Assembly: GCA_001824635.1 (NCBI GenBank)
Contig: MHYB01000018.1
Coordinates: 1-6,532, forward strand
Origin: Planctomycetes bacterium GWF2_50_10
GTDB lineage: Bacteria; Planctomycetota; Phycisphaerae; Sedimentisphaerales; GWF2-50-10
DNA length: 6,532 nt
Direction: 5' to 3'
Shown here: one piece after another, positions 5,943-6,532 of the stretch
How positions within the stretch are numbered: the stretch's first letter is position 1
How the letters are laid out: every line of letters starts with the position of its first letter
Translations under genes and position numbers: made by a program
Notes under the pieces: model-generated
What the model was told of the DNA's origin: nothing
Databases searched by the model: none
What the model saw: only the letters and a program-made list of their open reading frames with translations

Positions 5943-6155
5943 AGTATTCTCCCAATGTCGAATTTACGCTTTCGAACTGTCCTTCATCGTTTCCGGTTGC
6001 AGACGGCATAATCAGTTGCACGATAAGAAATCCAACAAGCAGTGCTACAGCATGCAGAGAGATCCGGGGTGATGGCCATTTAACCCGAATTCAGGCAACC
6101 CCCCCGAAACAGTATCAATCATCTCCAGAGCCACGTCAAGACCAAAATCCAGACA
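5881..6155 (-). pseudogene. Frameshifted remnant of a small membrane protein upstream of the phosphoesterase operon
   Basis: Two overlapping minus frames read like one protein broken by a missing base. The first (6155-6045) gives LDFGLDVALEMIDTVSGGLP then EFGL. The second (6090-5881) gives WPSPRISLHAVALLVGFLIV then QLIMPSATGNDEGQFES and VNSTLGEYFENS. Adding one A to TTAAATGG near 6080 joins them as EFGLKWPSP. The join places a basic patch before a single transmembrane helix (AVALLVGFLIVQLIM) and an acidic soluble tail. The layout recalls small anti-sigma-like membrane proteins, but I cannot name a family. A TAA closes the upstream side, and neither candidate start (GTG 6134, ATG 6122) has a suitably spaced ribosome binding site. 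The last part overlaps the phosphoesterase start and is a shadow of it. Confidence 0.4.
5949..5953 (-). promoter_or_regulatory. Ribosome binding site for the TTG start of the first phosphoesterase
   Basis: GGGAG on the minus strand lies 6 nt before the TTG at 5942. No ATG or GTG gives a better N-terminus, since the DxH motif begins at residue 8. Confidence 0.6.
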
Positions 6156-6175
6156 TTAGTTAATAATATCAGCGT

Positions 6176-6203
6176 GTTATAAACTTATAGTGTACTCAAA
6201 CAA
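6176..6203 (-). promoter_or_regulatory. Candidate sigma70-type promoter for the phosphoesterase operon
   Basis: On the minus strand TTGTTT (6203-6198) is followed after 16 nt by TATAAC (6181-6176), in an AT-rich stretch. The inverted repeat TATAA-AC-TTATA (6178-6189) overlaps the -10 element and could be an operator, though its arms are short. The distance to the first phosphoesterase start is over 200 nt, so the leader would contain the membrane-protein remnant. Confidence 0.3.
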
Positions 6204-6287
6204 CAAACGGTTGATACTTAATTTCGGCATATCTGCTGTGTGATAGTGACAATCCGACTACGACATTTATCAGTTGCAGATTCGGTT

Positions 6288-6482
6288 TCAGCAGTTCTTG
6301 AAACCAGGGTAGACTGTTCCATTCCCGGGATATGCGCTACCATCGCCCGGCCAGGCAGTTCCATCACCGGGGTATGCAGTTCCATCACCCGGATAGGCTG
6401 TACCGGGTGGTGCCCCCTCCCCTTCTTCTTTCACTGTTTCATCTTTGATATCAGCTTGTGTTGCAGCAAGGTCCAATTCCAT
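6288..6482 (-). CDS. Small repeat peptide, possible modified-peptide (RiPP) precursor
   Basis: The product is 64 residues from ATG 6482, 7 nt after a GGAGG; a longer frame to 6512 has no such support. Residues 1-26 form an acidic, Gly-ending leader-like part (MELDLAATQADIKDETVKEE and GEGAPP). Residues 27-61 are five 7-residue units: GTAYPGD twice, GTAWPGD, GSAYPGN, GTVYPGF. The tail is KNC. There is no signal peptide or membrane segment. Leader plus repeated core with Thr, aromatic and Asp/Asn at fixed spacing is the layout of multi-core ribosomal peptide precursors such as graspetides or radical-SAM-modified peptides. PGxG turns also resemble elastin-like repeats. No maturase or transporter gene is in the window, so the role stays open. 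The gene precedes the phosphoesterase operon on the same strand. Confidence 0.72.
   Translation of the reverse strand: MELDLAATQADIKDETVKEEGEGAPPGTAYPGDGTAYPGDGTAWPGDGSAYPGNGTVYPGFKNC
6300..6404 (-). repeat. Five tandem 21-bp coding repeats (GTAYPGD type)
   Basis: Five in-frame 21-nt units inside the small peptide gene. Codons vary while amino acids stay: Thr is ACA or ACT, Ala is GCC or GCA, Tyr is TAT or TAC, Pro is CCG, CCC or CCT. Tyr becomes Trp in unit 3, and Asp becomes Asn in unit 4 and Phe in unit 5. Pro and the Gly after it are invariant, as is the first Gly. Confidence 0.9.
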
Positions 6483-6489
6483 TTTCACA

Positions 6490-6494
6490 CCTCC
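6490..6494 (-). promoter_or_regulatory. Strong ribosome binding site for the repeat peptide
   Basis: GGAGG on the minus strand stands 7 nt before the ATG at 6482. It fixes the start and argues that the peptide is really translated. Confidence 0.75.
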
Positions 6495-6532
6495 GCTCGT
6501 TCGGTTATTCATTCGTGTTTTGATGCCTGTTC

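Noticed and set aside
6300..6404. Short regular repeats considered as a CRISPR array
   Set aside because: The 21-bp units are contiguous, in frame, without spacers, and lie inside a well-started ORF.

Overview
The window reads as bacterial DNA of moderate GC content, with Shine-Dalgarno-led genes, TTG and GTG starts, and tight same-strand gene spacing. A WYL-family regulator remnant, an Xre/MbcA/ParS-type antitoxin and a possible secreted protein suggest a Gram-negative, perhaps Desulfobacterota-like, accessory region. That placement is a guess. No rRNA, tRNA, CRISPR array or transposase is visible.

Left side, plus strand (1-1409). A possible C-terminal tail of an upstream gene ends at 95. 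Next is a 245-codon frame (280-1017) for a protein with a helical, TPR-like C-terminal half. Its natural start appears to be an ATG at 184, followed by a signal peptide, but an in-frame TGA at 256-258 cuts the signal sequence off. Then comes the C-terminal part of a WYL-domain transcription regulator (about 1064-1409), with no N-terminal half and a one-base frameshift near 1307. This side is decaying.

Centre and right, minus strand (5942 down to 1496). Five consecutive intact metallophosphoesterase genes run in one direction, followed by an orphan antitoxin-like gene that overlaps the last of them by 34 nt. In transcription order they are: a calcineurin-like phosphoesterase (5942-5112), a PPP-type serine/threonine or dinucleotide-polyphosphate phosphatase (5097-4351), a second PPP-like enzyme (4195-3347), a third distinct phosphoesterase (3335-2577), and a paralogue of the second PPP-like enzyme (2574-1885). 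All keep the metal-binding motifs. Most junctions are 2 to 14 nt or overlapping. The exception is a gap of about 150 nt (4199-4350) that holds a coding-like fragment with no normal start codon. The array looks like one operon, and this concentration of one enzyme superfamily is the most striking point in the window. A role in hydrolysing nucleotide signals, nucleic-acid ends or phosphoproteins is inference only.

Far right, minus strand (6482-6288). A 64-residue peptide gene with an excellent ribosome binding site encodes an acidic leader and five 7-residue repeats of the type GTAYPGD, ending in Cys. The repeats differ by synonymous codons, so the peptide sequence itself seems to be under selection. 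It could be a ribosomally made, modified peptide precursor or an elastin-like small protein. Between it and the phosphoesterase operon lie a frameshifted remnant of a small membrane protein and a weak candidate promoter.
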